64,000 nt of DNA from Pseudorasbora parva (taxonomy: Eukaryota > Chordata > Actinopteri > Cypriniformes > Gobionidae). This document shows, piece after piece, positions 25,373 through 36,668 of this stretch (positions are counted from its first letter, which is position 1; every line of letters begins with the position of its first letter). The notes beneath the pieces were generated by a model that was not told the DNA's origin, did not search any database, and worked only from the letters and a program-made list of their open reading frames with translations. The position numbers and the translations under genes were made by a program. The stretch covers positions 6,032,446 to 6,096,445 of the forward strand of contig NC_090172.1 in NCBI RefSeq assembly GCF_024679245.1. Direction: 5' to 3'.

Positions 25373-26034
25373 AAGGCCCCATTTACACTGCATGGTTCAA
25401 GTGACCCAATTCGTGTAAGCAGTAAAACAACGGATGAATTCCGATATCCTCAGATCGGATTCAGGCCTCACTCATATGTGATAATAAATCCGATATGATT
25501 CGGATGCGTGCATTAGCGTCTGCCATGTAAGCGGTCAAATCGGATATTCCCCAGTAAATGCGAGTCGTATGTCATTGAAAAAAAGACGGGGGCGAATGAC
25601 GTCAACTCAGGTGGACACAAACTGCGATCAGTGTTGCCAAGTCCACAGTTTTCATGCAGAATAGGTCTACTTTAACACAGTTTTGAGTTGCAATTGGGCG
25701 GGTTTTGTTGTGAAAACCTGGCAACCCCGTCAAGGGCTCTCCTCTTTTTCTCCGCCTTAAGAGAGAAATGTTTTACCAACTTTAAAGATGTGTGGAACAG
25801 TGCAGACAGCAAAACATTGTGCAATCATTTTGTCTGTGTCCATTGCTTACCGCGCTGTTTTACTTCCTTCCACCGGTTAAGAACGTCTTGGGCTGTTTTG
25901 CCAGTGTAGAGTGTAAATGCAAATATCGGATACGGGGCGCTTTTGAAAGGATGACGTAAGCGGGTTGTCAAAAAAAATCGGATATAATCACATAATCGGA
26001 ACTGTGCATCAAGACCTGCAGTGTAAATGCAACC
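25373..26034. mobile_element. TIR element ('ccatttacactgca' family) with nested short element
   Basis: The left GGCCCCATTTACACTGCA and the right end TGCAGTGTAAATGCAACC are inverted. The 'ggcaaccc' element (25629-25729) is nested inside. It abuts the previous element with no gap. Confidence 0.7.
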
Positions 26035-26844
26035 TAAAACAGAAACGGGAGACGTAGACACAACAACGATCCAACAAAGACTGACAAACACAAGGAGCTT
26101 ATAGAAGGGAAGAAATCAGGCAGGGTATGAAGGAACACAGGTGGGGCAAATGAAACCAATAATGAGATAACAAGAGCGGAGGAATCAAACAATGACAGAA
26201 GCACATGGTCACACTGACAAAACACACATGTTCACACGAGACAGGACAGGCATGTGAAAACAAGGCACGTTCTTTATTTTAGATGAATACAGTTTTAACA
26301 CAGCACATTTCATACAGTTTTTATTTGTGCATAACTACATTTAAAGTCGTTTAACAAACATTTCAGAAAAACAACTGTAACATTTAGAAGTAATATTTTA
26401 ATTCAAGGGTAATCAACCGATCTCTGCCATCCCTTTTCCACTGAATTGATGCCGGTGTGTTGCCAGAATCTGAGGCTGTGCTGGGCTGATGTTTGGCAGG
26501 AGAACTGTGAACCCCATGATTCTGACAGATATCATGACAGGCTCCTTATAGCCTGCACATAAACAAGCAGCGCTGAGAACATGTGTTAACATCTAAAGTT
26601 ATATTCAGCATTACAAATAAGTTTGTTTTTTGCAAGGCATTAGTCACCGATGCTGACTGATGTGTTTGGCTGACTGACATCTCGTCCTTGTTAATACAAT
26701 TATTTGGAACACTTTATTTCATTGGTTCACTTTAGACATTCTACTAACTATAAGTAACTTTGCAAATACATTTCAACTACCAGTTATTAGAGACTGTCTG
26801 CTTTATATCTACTAACACTATATTTGAATGCTTTTTTAAGTAAC
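26035..26844. other. Intronic stretch, no gene
   Basis: 26036-26262 is purine-rich ('gacacaacaacgatccaac', 'cacaggtggggcaaatga'). It resembles similar unclassified retroelement-like patches at 42760-42970 and 44935-45075. 26400-26600 has no recognisable repeat. Confidence 0.3.
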
Positions 26845-27026
26845 TTAAAAAATGCTGGGTTAAAAACAACCCAAGTTGGTTTGAAAATAAATTAACCCAA
26901 CAACTGGGTTGTTTTAACCCAGTGAATGGGTTGTTTTAACCCAGCAGTGTGGTTAAATGTTTTCACAAAACAACCCAATTGCTGGATTTGTCCATTTTCA
27001 ACTTGGGTTGTTTTTAACCCAGAGTG
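26845..27026. mobile_element. Palindromic MITE
   Basis: 'atgctgggttaaaaacaacc' on the left is mirrored by 'ggttgtttttaacccagagt' on the right; several internal copies of 'aaccca/tgggtt' also pair. About 180 bp, non-coding. Confidence 0.75.
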
Positions 27027-27309
27027 TACATGTCAACTTATTCTACTGACCCAAACCTAACAGGGTGGTTTCCCAAAAGCATCGTAAGCCTATGTAGTAT
27101 TTTAAAATCTTTAGAAGAATCTTTTAGAAGTGTAGAACTAGTGCTCTGAAGTTGATTAGTGCGCTTTTATTGATTTGAGTTTGTTGTTTGTTCCCCAGGA
27201 TTTGCAAAAGACATTGCACAATGGGATGAGTACTTACTTCATATGGAAAATATTATTTCATGTTGCACAAGAGATTAAAACGTATAATTAGTCATGGTTA
27301 ACAACATTA

Positions 27310-28760
27310 AACAATATTACCTGAATCATCTGGCAGGATAATTGGCACTGGAATGGAGGGCCTTGCAAACCTCATCTCCTCCAGTGCCAATCTCCTCTCT
27401 ACTAAAGCGAGCTTGGTCTTCTTGAGGTCAGTGAGCTGCTGCTGAAAGTTCTTGTCCCTCTCATTGGCATGTTAAAGACATTTTCTGACATTAGGACATC
27501 GTTTTTAGTCCTGACTACAACCACAGACCTTCTCAAACCACTTAAGTCTTGTGGCTGTAGTATGACAATTGAAGATTTCTGGGCAATGGGTGGGGTGTTG
27601 GGAGGTTTGGGAGATGGTAGGTGTCTGCCAATTAGAGGTGAACCTAATTGCTCCTGTGAGCATGATGGATCTAGTCTCAGCCTCAGACATGCCCACGGAC
27701 TGTTGGGTGAATATGGCACACTTTTCTGGAAACACTTCAGGAGTTTTGAAGTTGTCATCTGATTGGTTGAATTCTACAGGATGTCCCGCGAAACGTTTGT
27801 ACTCCATTCTTTAGAAGAACGCCACCAAGTTAATAACTGTGACAATGGCCTTGGTATACCTACGAGTCCGCACTTTTATAATGTAATGCTGATTTGACTG
27901 TCAAGAAGTAGTCAGCTGCAGAGCTTGATTCAGGTCAGGCTCTGTAAAAGTGCGCATATCGACCGCATATCTGAGACCTAAAATGACAGCCATTGTAAGT
28001 TCACAAGACCAAAAGTGCATATGAAGTGTGCCATTTGGGACAGAGCCAATGAGCGCTTACCAGGATCAAATAAACGCTGGATTTTCACAATTATATGAAG
28101 TTTGTGGCTCCATTGTTCACTGTCAGAAAAAAAGGTACATTGCTGTCACTGGGGTGGTACCCTAAGGTACAAAACTGAAAAGGTACTAATATGTACCTTT
28201 AAGGTACTACTATGTACCATTTAGGGGTGAGTAAGCTACAAAGATGTACCTTTTCACTTTTGTACTTTAGGGTACCGCCCCAGTGACAGAACTGTACCTT
28301 TTTTCTGAGAGTGTTGCAGTAAACTTGCACAACATTCTTGAATTAATCATGTATAGACGCACTGCCGATCTGCACGGACATCTTGGATAAAAAGCTTAAG
28401 TGGAGTCCAGACCTTCTGTCATGAGTCTGAAGGCCTGGCTACGTGAGACTATGATGGACCTGACTCAGATTCAGGTTGAGGCATCCCTACTCCTCCATGG
28501 AGGGCAATACCACCACAAATCCCATCTGAAGCACTTGTGCCAAGTATTGACAGTGCCTTTTCTTCTTTCAGTGTAAGAAGGGGGGATTTATTGGGCACAG
28601 CACCTGTTTTATTAATGATTGTCCTCTGCAGTGCCCTTGAGGCTTGCAAAATCCTGCCACGTATTCCTGACCTCCTTCCCTGATCTCTTAATGCCCCTTG
28701 TTGCAGTTAGTTTTGTAGCAATATCCTTCCAGATTGTTTTTTTGGTTTTTGTTTATTTGT
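27310..28760 (-). pseudogene. Harbinger-type Myb/SANT DNA-binding protein, degenerate
   Basis: Read on the - strand from 28745 downward: IWKDIATKLTATRGIKRSG, then EVRNTWQDFASLKGTA (Myb/SANT-like helices with conserved Trp residues), then after a frameshift TGAVPNKSPLLTLKEEKALS and ILGTSASDGICGGI. Near 27470-27320 there is a charged coiled-coil end (NFQQQLTDLKKTK, RRLALEEMRF). This is the layout of the Myb-like accessory protein of PIF/Harbinger transposons, which helps the transposase reach the nucleus and bind DNA. Frames are broken at least twice and a palindromic MITE (28118-28313) interrupts it. No Harbinger transposase is present in the window. A domesticated gene of the same family is unlikely given the frameshifts. 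Confidence 0.65.
28118..28313. mobile_element. Palindromic MITE ('ggtacctttt' family)
   Basis: 'actgtcagaaaaaaaggtac' is mirrored by 'gtaccttttttctgagagt'; internal arms share 'gtcactgggg/ccccagtgac'. Same family as 41561-41817. Confidence 0.8.
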
Positions 28761-28914
28761 ATGACTGCCTATGTGCTTATATGTTTTCCCTTGTAGCAAA
28801 TGATATATAGGTTTAACATTTTAAAATACAAGCTGTGCTACAATTGCGAGCCATTCTATAAGGCGACATTTCAGCTCTTTAAAAACGGACAGCGACTCGT
28901 AAGTAGCACTTAAA

Positions 28915-29345
28915 TGATTAGTTCACTTTAAAATGAAAATGACCCCATGATTTACTCACCCTCAAGCCATCCTAGGTTTTTATGGCTTTCTTCTTTCTGT
29001 TGAACACAATCAGAGTTATATTAATAAATATCCTGACGCTTCCAAGCTTTATAATGGCAGTGACTGTTGGGGTCCATTGAGTTTGAAGCTCAAAAAGAGC
29101 ATCCATCCATCATAAACGTATACTCCGAATGGCTCCGGGGTTTAATAACGACCTTCAGAATGAAGCAATGCATTTGTATAAGAAAAATATCCATATTTAA
29201 CGTTATAAAGTAAAATATCTAGCTTCCAGCAGACTGCCTTCCGTATTCAACTTACGAAGAAAGTGTAACGTCTCTCTCAGGTCAAAACACTTAGTTACAC
29301 TTTTTCTGTAAGTTGCATAGGTAGTCTGGCAGAAGCAAGATAACC
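28915..29345. mobile_element. Palindromic transposon (family A), second copy
   Basis: It starts 'ttagttcactttaaaatgaa', passes 'ctccggggtttaataac' and ends after the hinge 'gttacactttttctgtaag'. It matches 1-288 and, in reverse, 1060-1320. The right arm is truncated. Confidence 0.65.
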
Positions 29346-30600
29346 CCCTTTTTTGAACACTTTTGAGACCAGCCAAACCAGCTAAACACTAGCTTAGCAA
29401 TGTTGGGAGACCTAAACCATGTGAATGCAAGTTAAACCAGCTTATTCTTGTGTAATCTTTTTTCCCGCAAAGACCATTATGTTGTCATGAATCATTGACT
29501 TACATGGGTCTTCTGTCTCAACTGCAACAGAATCACAAGAGCCTTTGGGTCTATTGAAAATGTTCTGTGATGAATTATAGCATTTTGCTTGAACATTTAC
29601 TGCATGTCCTCTGCTTTAGGCAGCACAGATGGCTGCTTTAAAGCTGGAGATGGGTGATTGGGGATTGTAGTGCGGTTAGATCCTTGTCAGCCAGTGTCAG
29701 GTGATTATGTACAACACAAAAGACACACCATGTGTGGCTCTAATCACGGACTGACACTTTCCACAATAATAAGAACGAGAAAATGGTGAAAGAAGACAAA
29801 ATGATTAGAGTGGGGGATGAAAATGAGGGAGGAGGAGGGGAAGAAACGGCTTTGAATTGAGAGATAACAAAAACGTGAGCCGAGGTTGAGTACAGATGGC
29901 AAACCAGGAGCGTCATGCACCTTTTTATTTCTTCTTTTAAAAAAAAGAGGCACCCAATGGGAGCTAATTTTATGGAAGAAAGTTTTCACATTTAAAATCC
30001 AATGGCTCTAAAAATCTGAGGGGGCACGGGCCTCAGTTCGGCAGACAGTAATGTGTTCGGCGCTGCAGGAGGGACAGAAATCTCATTACGTGTTTACAGT
30101 TCAAGCTGCTGTCTCCCCCTCGGCATGATATAAAGATGGCTTTCCTGATGTGAAACTGAACATCAAACGTGTTTAGAAGTCTTACCTGGCGGATATTCAA
30201 TCGTTATTAAGTTGTTTTTGTTTGTGACAAATGATACAGCCGGCAGGACACTGTTTTTGTCTGTGCTCCATGTAAAATGTCATGTTTATTTACTGATCAA
30301 ATCTCCTGAGTTAATGATATTGTTAGGGTTGTGTGGCTGTAATGAGCACACAATGCTGGAGAATAAACAGAAATTCTTTATTTCACAATCTAATAATGAA
30401 CACCCACTTCCAACATAAACGCAAACGAGACCGAACACAGAACTGAGGAAACTCAGGGCTTAGGTTGGGGCTACATTAATCCAGATATATTTGAAAACGT
30501 TTTTTTTTTTTTTTTTTCAAGCGTTTTCCAAAAGTTGCTCATCCACACTGAAACATCTGAAAATGCTTAAATCACCTTACTGTGCATGAGTAAAACATAC
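29346..30600. other. vat1l intron: candidate conserved stretch
   Basis: About 29560-30190 shows no repeat family, moderate GC and purine-rich patches ('gagggaggaggaggggaag'). It is a candidate conserved non-coding element. ORFs here have no recognisable product. 30500-30517 is a poly-T. Confidence 0.35.
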
Positions 30601-30603
30601 TAA

Positions 30604-31547
30604 GGGCCAGATTTACTAAACAGGGCATATTGGCATGGACTTCAGTTCCACTGCTATGCTAATGATATTCAAATCTACCTCACCACCAGCTCTGACAGGC
30701 CATCTCTGCCTGACTCACTCACTGCATGTATCAGGGACATCAAGTATTGGATGTCCCGGAATTTCCTTAAATTGAATGATAAGAAAACTGAGATATTATT
30801 GATTGATTCTACTGCCACAGTCAAAAGGATGAACCAGTCTTTGGATGTTCATGGAACTCACATTAAGCCTTCGTCATTGATTCATAAACTTGGTGTTTTA
30901 TTCGATTCAAATCTATCTTTTTGCCCTCACATTTCTTCTCTTGTTAAAAACTCTTTTTTCCATCGTCGTAATATTCTCATCTCCGATCTTCACTATAGCT
31001 GATACCTTAATTCACGCTAATCACTTCACGTCTGAACTATTGCAATGCCTTACTTCTTGGTCTTCCCAAAAAACTTAGCGCAAGATTACAGTATGTTCAA
31101 AACTCAGCAGCCAGAGTTCTCACCTCCACTAGGCGCTCTGCTCACACTACTCCTCTGCTTCATGACCTTCACTGGCTACCTGTAGCATCACGTATACACT
31201 TTAAAGTATTGCTTCTAACGTTCAAAGCATTAAATGGTCTTGCTCCCCAATATCTGTCTGTCAATAAGCTGAACTTGGTTTGTTGTCCTTCCCTCGTTTC
31301 TGTTTGTCTACTGTTGGTGGAAAGTCATTTATTATAAATGCTCCTCAATTATGGAATTCGCTGCCTCTTACACTACGAAATATCTCATCTGTGGGTGCAT
31401 TTAAGTCCCAGTTAAAAACATATCTATTCAACAAGCATTTTGGATTATGCAATTATATGTATTATGTGATGTGTATATATAGTTGTATATGTAGGTGTCT
31501 AAATGTACTGTAATTGTGCAATGTAGACCTTGAGCTACGGAAAGTAC
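30604..31547 (+). pseudogene. LINE (L2-like) reverse transcriptase 3' fragment
   Basis: Translation from about 30645 gives FHCYANDIQIYL, then WMSRNFLKLNDKKTEILLID, then LGVLFDSNLSFCPHI, the palm region of an L2/CR1-type reverse transcriptase. The catalytic YADD box reads YAND, so the first Asp is replaced. After a frameshift near 31000 the C-terminal region continues ([17 protein letters not shown]) and ends with NAPQLWNSLPLTLRNIS and FKSQLKTYLF (31280-31513). It is 5'-truncated. A 30-bp patch at 30604-30630 belongs to the 'gggccagatttactaa' family. The 3' end runs into (CTT)n. Confidence 0.85.
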
Positions 31548-31698
31548 CTTCTTCTTCTTCTTCTTCTTCTTCTTCTTCTTCTTCTTCTTCTTCTTCTTCT
31601 TCTTCTTCTTCTTCCTATTCCTCTTCCTCCTCCTCCTCCTCCTCCTCCTCCTCCTCCTCCTCCTCCTCCTCCTCCTCCTCCTCCTCCTCCTCCTCCTC
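31548..31698. repeat. (CTT)n then (CCT)n microsatellite at the LINE 3' end
   Basis: About 67 bp of CTT, a short interruption (cctattcctcttcc) and about 73 bp of CCT. The long Ser/Leu/Arg/Lys ORFs here are artefacts of the repeat. Confidence 0.97.
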
Positions 31699-31934
31699 TG
31701 TGCTTGATCTACTGACGACATGCAAATTAAAGAACAGACACAGCCGATGTTACAATATATTCGGCCCCTGAAATATTTGGTTACAATGGGTGAAGCTTGC
31801 ATGAATATCCATGAGCCCCTGTCATGGGCAGGAAGACTAATACAGGCGAGTAGAACAGAAATTATTAGCGTGAGCGCCTCAGATTGGATTTTGTTTTATG
31901 CATTATTTCAAACAGGTAATAACGTTAAAAGAAT

Positions 31935-32623
31935 TTAAAGGGTTACATTACCCTAATGTCGTTCGACACCCGTAAGACCTCCGTTCATCTTCGGAACACA
32001 AATGAAGATATTTTTACATTTACATTACATTTACATTTATGCATTTGGCAGACGCTTTTATCCAAAGCGACTTACATTGCATTCAAGGTACATATTTTAC
32101 ATTTAGTCAATTCTTGCTTTCCCTAGGAATCGAACCCATGACCTTGGCGTTGCTAGCGCCATGCTCTACTGTTTGAGCTATAGGAAAGCTATTTTTGTTG
32201 AAATCCGATGGCTCAGAAAGGCCTTCATTGACACCAATGTCATTTCCTCTCTCAGGACCCATAAAGGCACTAAAGACGTCGTTACAAAGCCCATCTCACT
32301 ACAGCGGCTCTACAATCATTTTATGAAGACACCAGAATAGTTTTTGTGTTTTTGTGCGCAAAAACCCCCAGAAATAACGACTTATATAGTGCTGGGCCGA
32401 TTTCAAAACAAAGACTTGAACGTTATGAATCAGTGTATCGAATAATGATTCGGATCGCCAATGTCACGTGATTTCTGCAGTTTAGCTGTTTGACACGCGA
32501 TCCGAATCATGAATCGATACGCTGATTCATAACATTTAAAGCATTGTTCTAACAGGTGTCAAACGACATTAGGGTAAGTAATTAATGACAGAATTTTTAT
32601 TTTTGGGTGAACTAACCCTTTAA
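31935..32623. mobile_element. TTAA element (family C), near complete, with nested SINE
   Basis: TTAA and 'agggttacattaccctaatg' on the left; 'gggtgaactaaccctttaa' on the right. The centre (32446-32515) carries the same 'cggatcgccaatgtcacgtg' core as 15488-15507, but the hairpin is imperfect here. The SINE at 32012-32190 is inserted in the left arm. Confidence 0.75.
32012..32190 (-). mobile_element. tRNA-Ala-derived SINE
   Basis: On the - strand the head (32189 to 32116) resembles tRNA-Ala: D-arm 'TAGCTCAAACAGTAGAGC', a perfect 5-bp anticodon stem TGGCG/CGCCA around CTAGCAA (anticodon AGC), and B box GGTTCGATTCC. Spacing between acceptor and D arms is irregular, so it is a SINE head rather than a working tRNA. 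The tail 'gtcgctttggataaaagc' and 'gtctgccaaatgcataaatg' ending in repeated 'atgtaa' is a widespread fish SINE tail. Confidence 0.85.
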
Positions 32624-33131
32624 GCTTAAACTACTCCTATAACAACTGCACACAGAAAAGGCATATTTCATCAAATTTCTAAAAGTTGTCAACGTTCTAT
32701 GATAGTAAAAATATGAATGAATGAGATTAAGCTTTTTAACTGCGTATGATTGCAGGTTTAAATAAATATTTACAATTATATTCTTGTGTTTTTATTCTGT
32801 CTCCCAAATCAAAGTGTCCTGCGTATTATTAAAATAGCCTTTAAATGATAGGCTGATAGCTCAAGACCACACAAGAACCCGGAGGTGCATGCTTTGAATG
32901 TTGCTCTACACTCAAATGAAAATCCTTTTCATACAAAAACCTCATACTTTATCAAAGGTTATCAAACGTTAAGTTGTAATTGCATTAACGGTTGCATTCT
33001 CGAGCAAAAAAACAAAAACAAAAAAAACGGTTGAATTCTTATTCTTATTTTTATTATTATAGAATGTCAAAACTAACTAAACTGGGAGAAATATGCCTTT
33101 ATTGTAGGTGTGCAGTTATCATAGGAGTAGT
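32624..33131. other. Intronic stretch, nothing identified
   Basis: AT-rich, with A-rich tracts near 33005-33025; no ORF or named repeat. Confidence 0.35.
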
Positions 33132-34741
33132 TTAAAGGGGGGGTGAAACACTCAGTTTCAGTCAATCTCATGTCAATCTTGAGTACCTATAGAGTAGTAT
33201 TGCATCCTTCATATCTCCGAAAAGTCTTTAGTTTTATTATATTTATAAAAGAAATATGGGCTGTACCGAGTCTTTCCGGAAAAAACCCAGCGCCTGGAGG
33301 CGTATCGTGTGGGCGGAGCTAAAGAATGACGAATGTGCACAAAGCAGTGACGTCTTCAAGCGTGGAGAAGCCCATGGCTATCGATCTCAGCTAATAGATA
33401 TATGATCCAGAATCATTCGGAGGCTGAAATAAATTGAACAGGTGAAACAGCAACAGCAGGACGTCCGTCTCTGTGGTATGCACTGTATTTAGTGGCCTGT
33501 CAACATTTGTGTGTGTTTACTCGCAGTTTATGAGGACATGATTCGGTTTATGGACTATTGTATGCGACTAAACCATAGCAGTAGCAAGCAAAACGGTTTT
33601 GCACGTCAGACTAGTGTAACGTTATACATAGAACAACAATGGAGTCCGTTAGCGCATTTGAATGACGAAGCACGCGATCGTGTCGTTTACTGATGTTTAC
33701 TCACGCGACGAGCCGACAGCACAGACATTTGAAGCAGTTTTACTCACCGGCTGCTTCCAAAGCAGGACCGAACCTTTATCGCTGGGACCGCTCCGTCAAA
33801 AACACACTTCTTTGGTATGATTTGGTAAAGTCCTGACAGCAGTGAACGGTGGAGATCCACTTTGCGACGCGACTGAAATGATGTTGTGAAGCTTCCCGTC
33901 ATTTCTGGGGTGCACCTGAGACCCGTAGTGACAACTTGTTTGACAGTTGTCAGACTCGCAAAGATGGATAGTGACTGGAGTGAGGACATTAGTTTTGTAT
34001 TCCTCATGCATTAAATAAAAGTTAGACTACATACGCCAGCAGTCTAGCACGTTACGGATTTGTTGTTTGTTACCACGGCAACCATTTGCGTGTCAGGGTT
34101 TGTCTGAAAGCGTCTGAAGTATGAAAATTATCTGTAGACATGACAGGCGGCAAAAATATCAGAAGAAAAGCTAAACATGTACTTACAACTGCATTATATA
34201 TCTGTATTTTCTTAATTAGTATGTTGAAAGCAAGTGAAGAGAACTTCTAACAATGTTACACTAACAACTATGCTAATTAACTAACTAGGCTACACGAATT
34301 AATCTAAATAACTATACAAATGGCTGTGCTAACTAGATGATAATATATGCTATCCTGATAATTTTCTATACTCGCAATTACAACTCCTGACTCGCTACAG
34401 AGGTTTTGAACTGAAACAGGATGCTTTTATACCAGGGGCGTGGTGAGCTCGCGCCAGGGGCGTTGTGAGTTCCCGCCAGGGGGGTGGTAGTGAGCCGTTG
34501 GAAGTACAAACCTACGTAACGAAGTACCATAACGTCCAATAGGAAAATTCAACTGCAGTAGCCACCGTTCAACCTTAAGAGGGCAGCACTAAGACGTTTT
34601 TACACCATATATTATAGAATTTAAACACTTTAAACCCAACTGTCAAAACATTTACTCGACTCAATGAACAATAATAATAAACCTCCATTCTTGCAGATCA
34701 TTAACTAAAAAAAGTTGTTCTAGGGTTTAGTTACCCTTTAA
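33132..34741. mobile_element. TTAA element (family D), probably composite
   Basis: It starts TTAAAGGGGGGGTGAAACAC. 33132-33910 matches, in inverted orientation, 40534-39770. It contains a 60-codon ORF (33511-33693) also present in the other copy. The right part (33910-34741) differs; it ends 'tagggtttagttacccttta' plus A, another TTAA-type terminus. 34430-34500 has three imperfect copies of a ~24-bp 'cgccaggggcgtggtgag' unit. Confidence 0.6.
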
Positions 34742-35387
34742 CACATACTCCGTTTGCAGTGCATGTGTGGTGCAATTTTTTTTCCGTACCCATGTTAGCC
34801 GGTTAGAGTTTTCACACTGGACGCAGATGCGGTCCGACAGTGCTTTCCAGGAGCGGTGCGTATACAGCAGTACGGCGATCGAGTCTATTTTTTGCTGTGC
34901 TGGACACGCATTGACACGAAAATCTAGTATTTCCACCACAGATGCATTGATGCTCAAGTCTACTCTGTTTCAAAGTCAACTCGTGGCTTAATTGCCTCGG
35001 GTAAAGCAAGGAAAACCACACATTTAGGTAAATAAGGAGACATAATGGTTAGCACTCGTCCTTTCTTGGGGGTGGAGGAACAAATGTCTTTATGACATAC
35101 ACATTAAAGATAAAGGAACATTTCTCTCATCATAAAGATGGTTGAATATCCACCTCCTAAAATGAATAAAAACGTATTTTAATGCCCTACATAATGCATT
35201 TTCATTATGAAATTTTGTATATATTTATTAGTTACTAAAAAAGTATTATATTGTGCAAAATACATTTTTTAGAATATATACATTTTTAAATCTTTATACA
35301 CTTTCTGACTTTACACTTTAATTTATACTGATTTAACAGGGCTTCACTCTTTGAATCTTTAAATTGTGATAATTCATTCTTCATTGT
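34742..35387. other. Intronic stretch, no gene
   Basis: Short overlapping ORFs on both strands near 34770-35020 have no recognisable domain; the rest is AT-rich. Confidence 0.3.
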
Positions 35388-36022
35388 TTAAAAGGGTGAT
35401 GAACTGAGAAATCAACTTTCCCTTGAGATTTTTATATATTAACAGTCATGGTAATATAAGAATATCCTGTAAGTTTCAGAGCTGAAAACTTCCTTTTTAG
35501 TTAAAGAAAAGCTTTTATAGATACCAGGCCCAGAAATCAGTCGTAAGCTTCATTCTTACGTCATAGCGCTACGAAACACGCCTCTACAGAATGTGTAATT
35601 CAGTCGCCTTATCCACCCAATCATGGAGCTGATCAGCTCGCTAGCCAGCAGCAATAAACATGTGGAAGAAGATAGCAAGATATTGTGGAAGAAAACAGTC
35701 GCTGCATAAGCTTCCTTCGGATCATAATATTCGGAATATGTGATACTACATTTATTTTTAATGAAGTTCCAGCTCACATGGGGAAGACCGTTTGTGTGTT
35801 CGCTTCATTTAACGGTGAAATCGTTTGTAAACAAGTCTCAAGTGCTGGATTTGCAGACACAATGTTGTACCTTTTATATTGGATTCGACAGGAATGGTGC
35901 AACAAACATATGTGAGTAAAATATATTTTTTATATGTAATAATAATAGTCCGGGGGCTGTGAGTTTTCCAGACGGGCTACCAAAACGTACGCCCATCGGC
36001 AGAAAATCTTTATTGATCTGGT

Positions 36023-36112
<90 letters not shown>

Positions 36113-36286
36113 GTGTGTTCGCGCATATATCGACCGATCCAGCGTTCAGGAGCGAGCCTCAAAACCAGTGTAGAAAATAGCCTATTGCTTATTAGTTAGG
36201 TTTTTGAATGTGAAAACCACAAGAACGTCATTAGTTGACCTCAGACAACAGTATAACATTTTTAAAAAAAGCCATGACAACTTTAA
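35388..36286. mobile_element. TTAA element (family B), second copy
   Basis: Flanked by TTAA (35388-35391 and 36283-36286). Left 'aaaagggtgatgaactgag' and right 'gccatgacaactttaa' are the inverted termini. It contains a (GT)n tract at 36030-36110. Confidence 0.75.
36030..36110. repeat. (GT)n microsatellite inside family B
   Basis: About 40 GT dinucleotides immediately before 'tgtgttcgcgcatatatcg'. Confidence 0.98.
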
Positions 36287-36471
36287 AGCAAATTATTAGT
36301 TAGTTCAAAAGAGACTTTTTTAATGCATAATATGCATAAAAAATGATTATGCAATTATGAATATATATTTATTACATACCAAAATTGTATAATAATGTGT
36401 GTATATTTTCATGTTTTATATTTTTGTTAATTGTTTAAATTTTTAAGGCTTTACACCAAATAATAATTAAT

Positions 36472-36668
36472 CAGTGGTTCTTAAACCTGTCCTGGAGGAC
36501 CACCAGCCCTGCTCATTTTGTATGTGTCCCTCATCTAACACACCTGATTTAACTCATGAGCTCATTAGTAGAGACTGCAAGACCTGAAATGAGTGTGTCA
36601 GATATAGAGAGACATACAAAATATGCAGGGCTAGTGGTCCTCCAGGACAGGTTTAGGAACCACTGTAA
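36472..36668. mobile_element. Palindromic MITE
   Basis: 'cagtggttcttaaacctgtc' and 'ctggaggaccaccagccct' on the left are mirrored by 'gctagtggtcctccagga' and 'caggtttaggaaccactg' on the right. About 190 bp. Confidence 0.85.

Noticed and set aside
27469..27814. Plus-strand ORFs of 81-97 codons
   Set aside because: Antisense shadows of the Harbinger-type Myb/SANT remnant on the - strand.
31428..31802. Poly-Ser, poly-Leu/Pro and poly-Arg/Lys ORFs
   Set aside because: Translations of (CTT)n/(CCT)n on both strands.
32116..32189. Functional tRNA-Ala gene
   Set aside because: Arm spacing is irregular and it is fused to a known-type SINE tail, so a SINE head is the better call.
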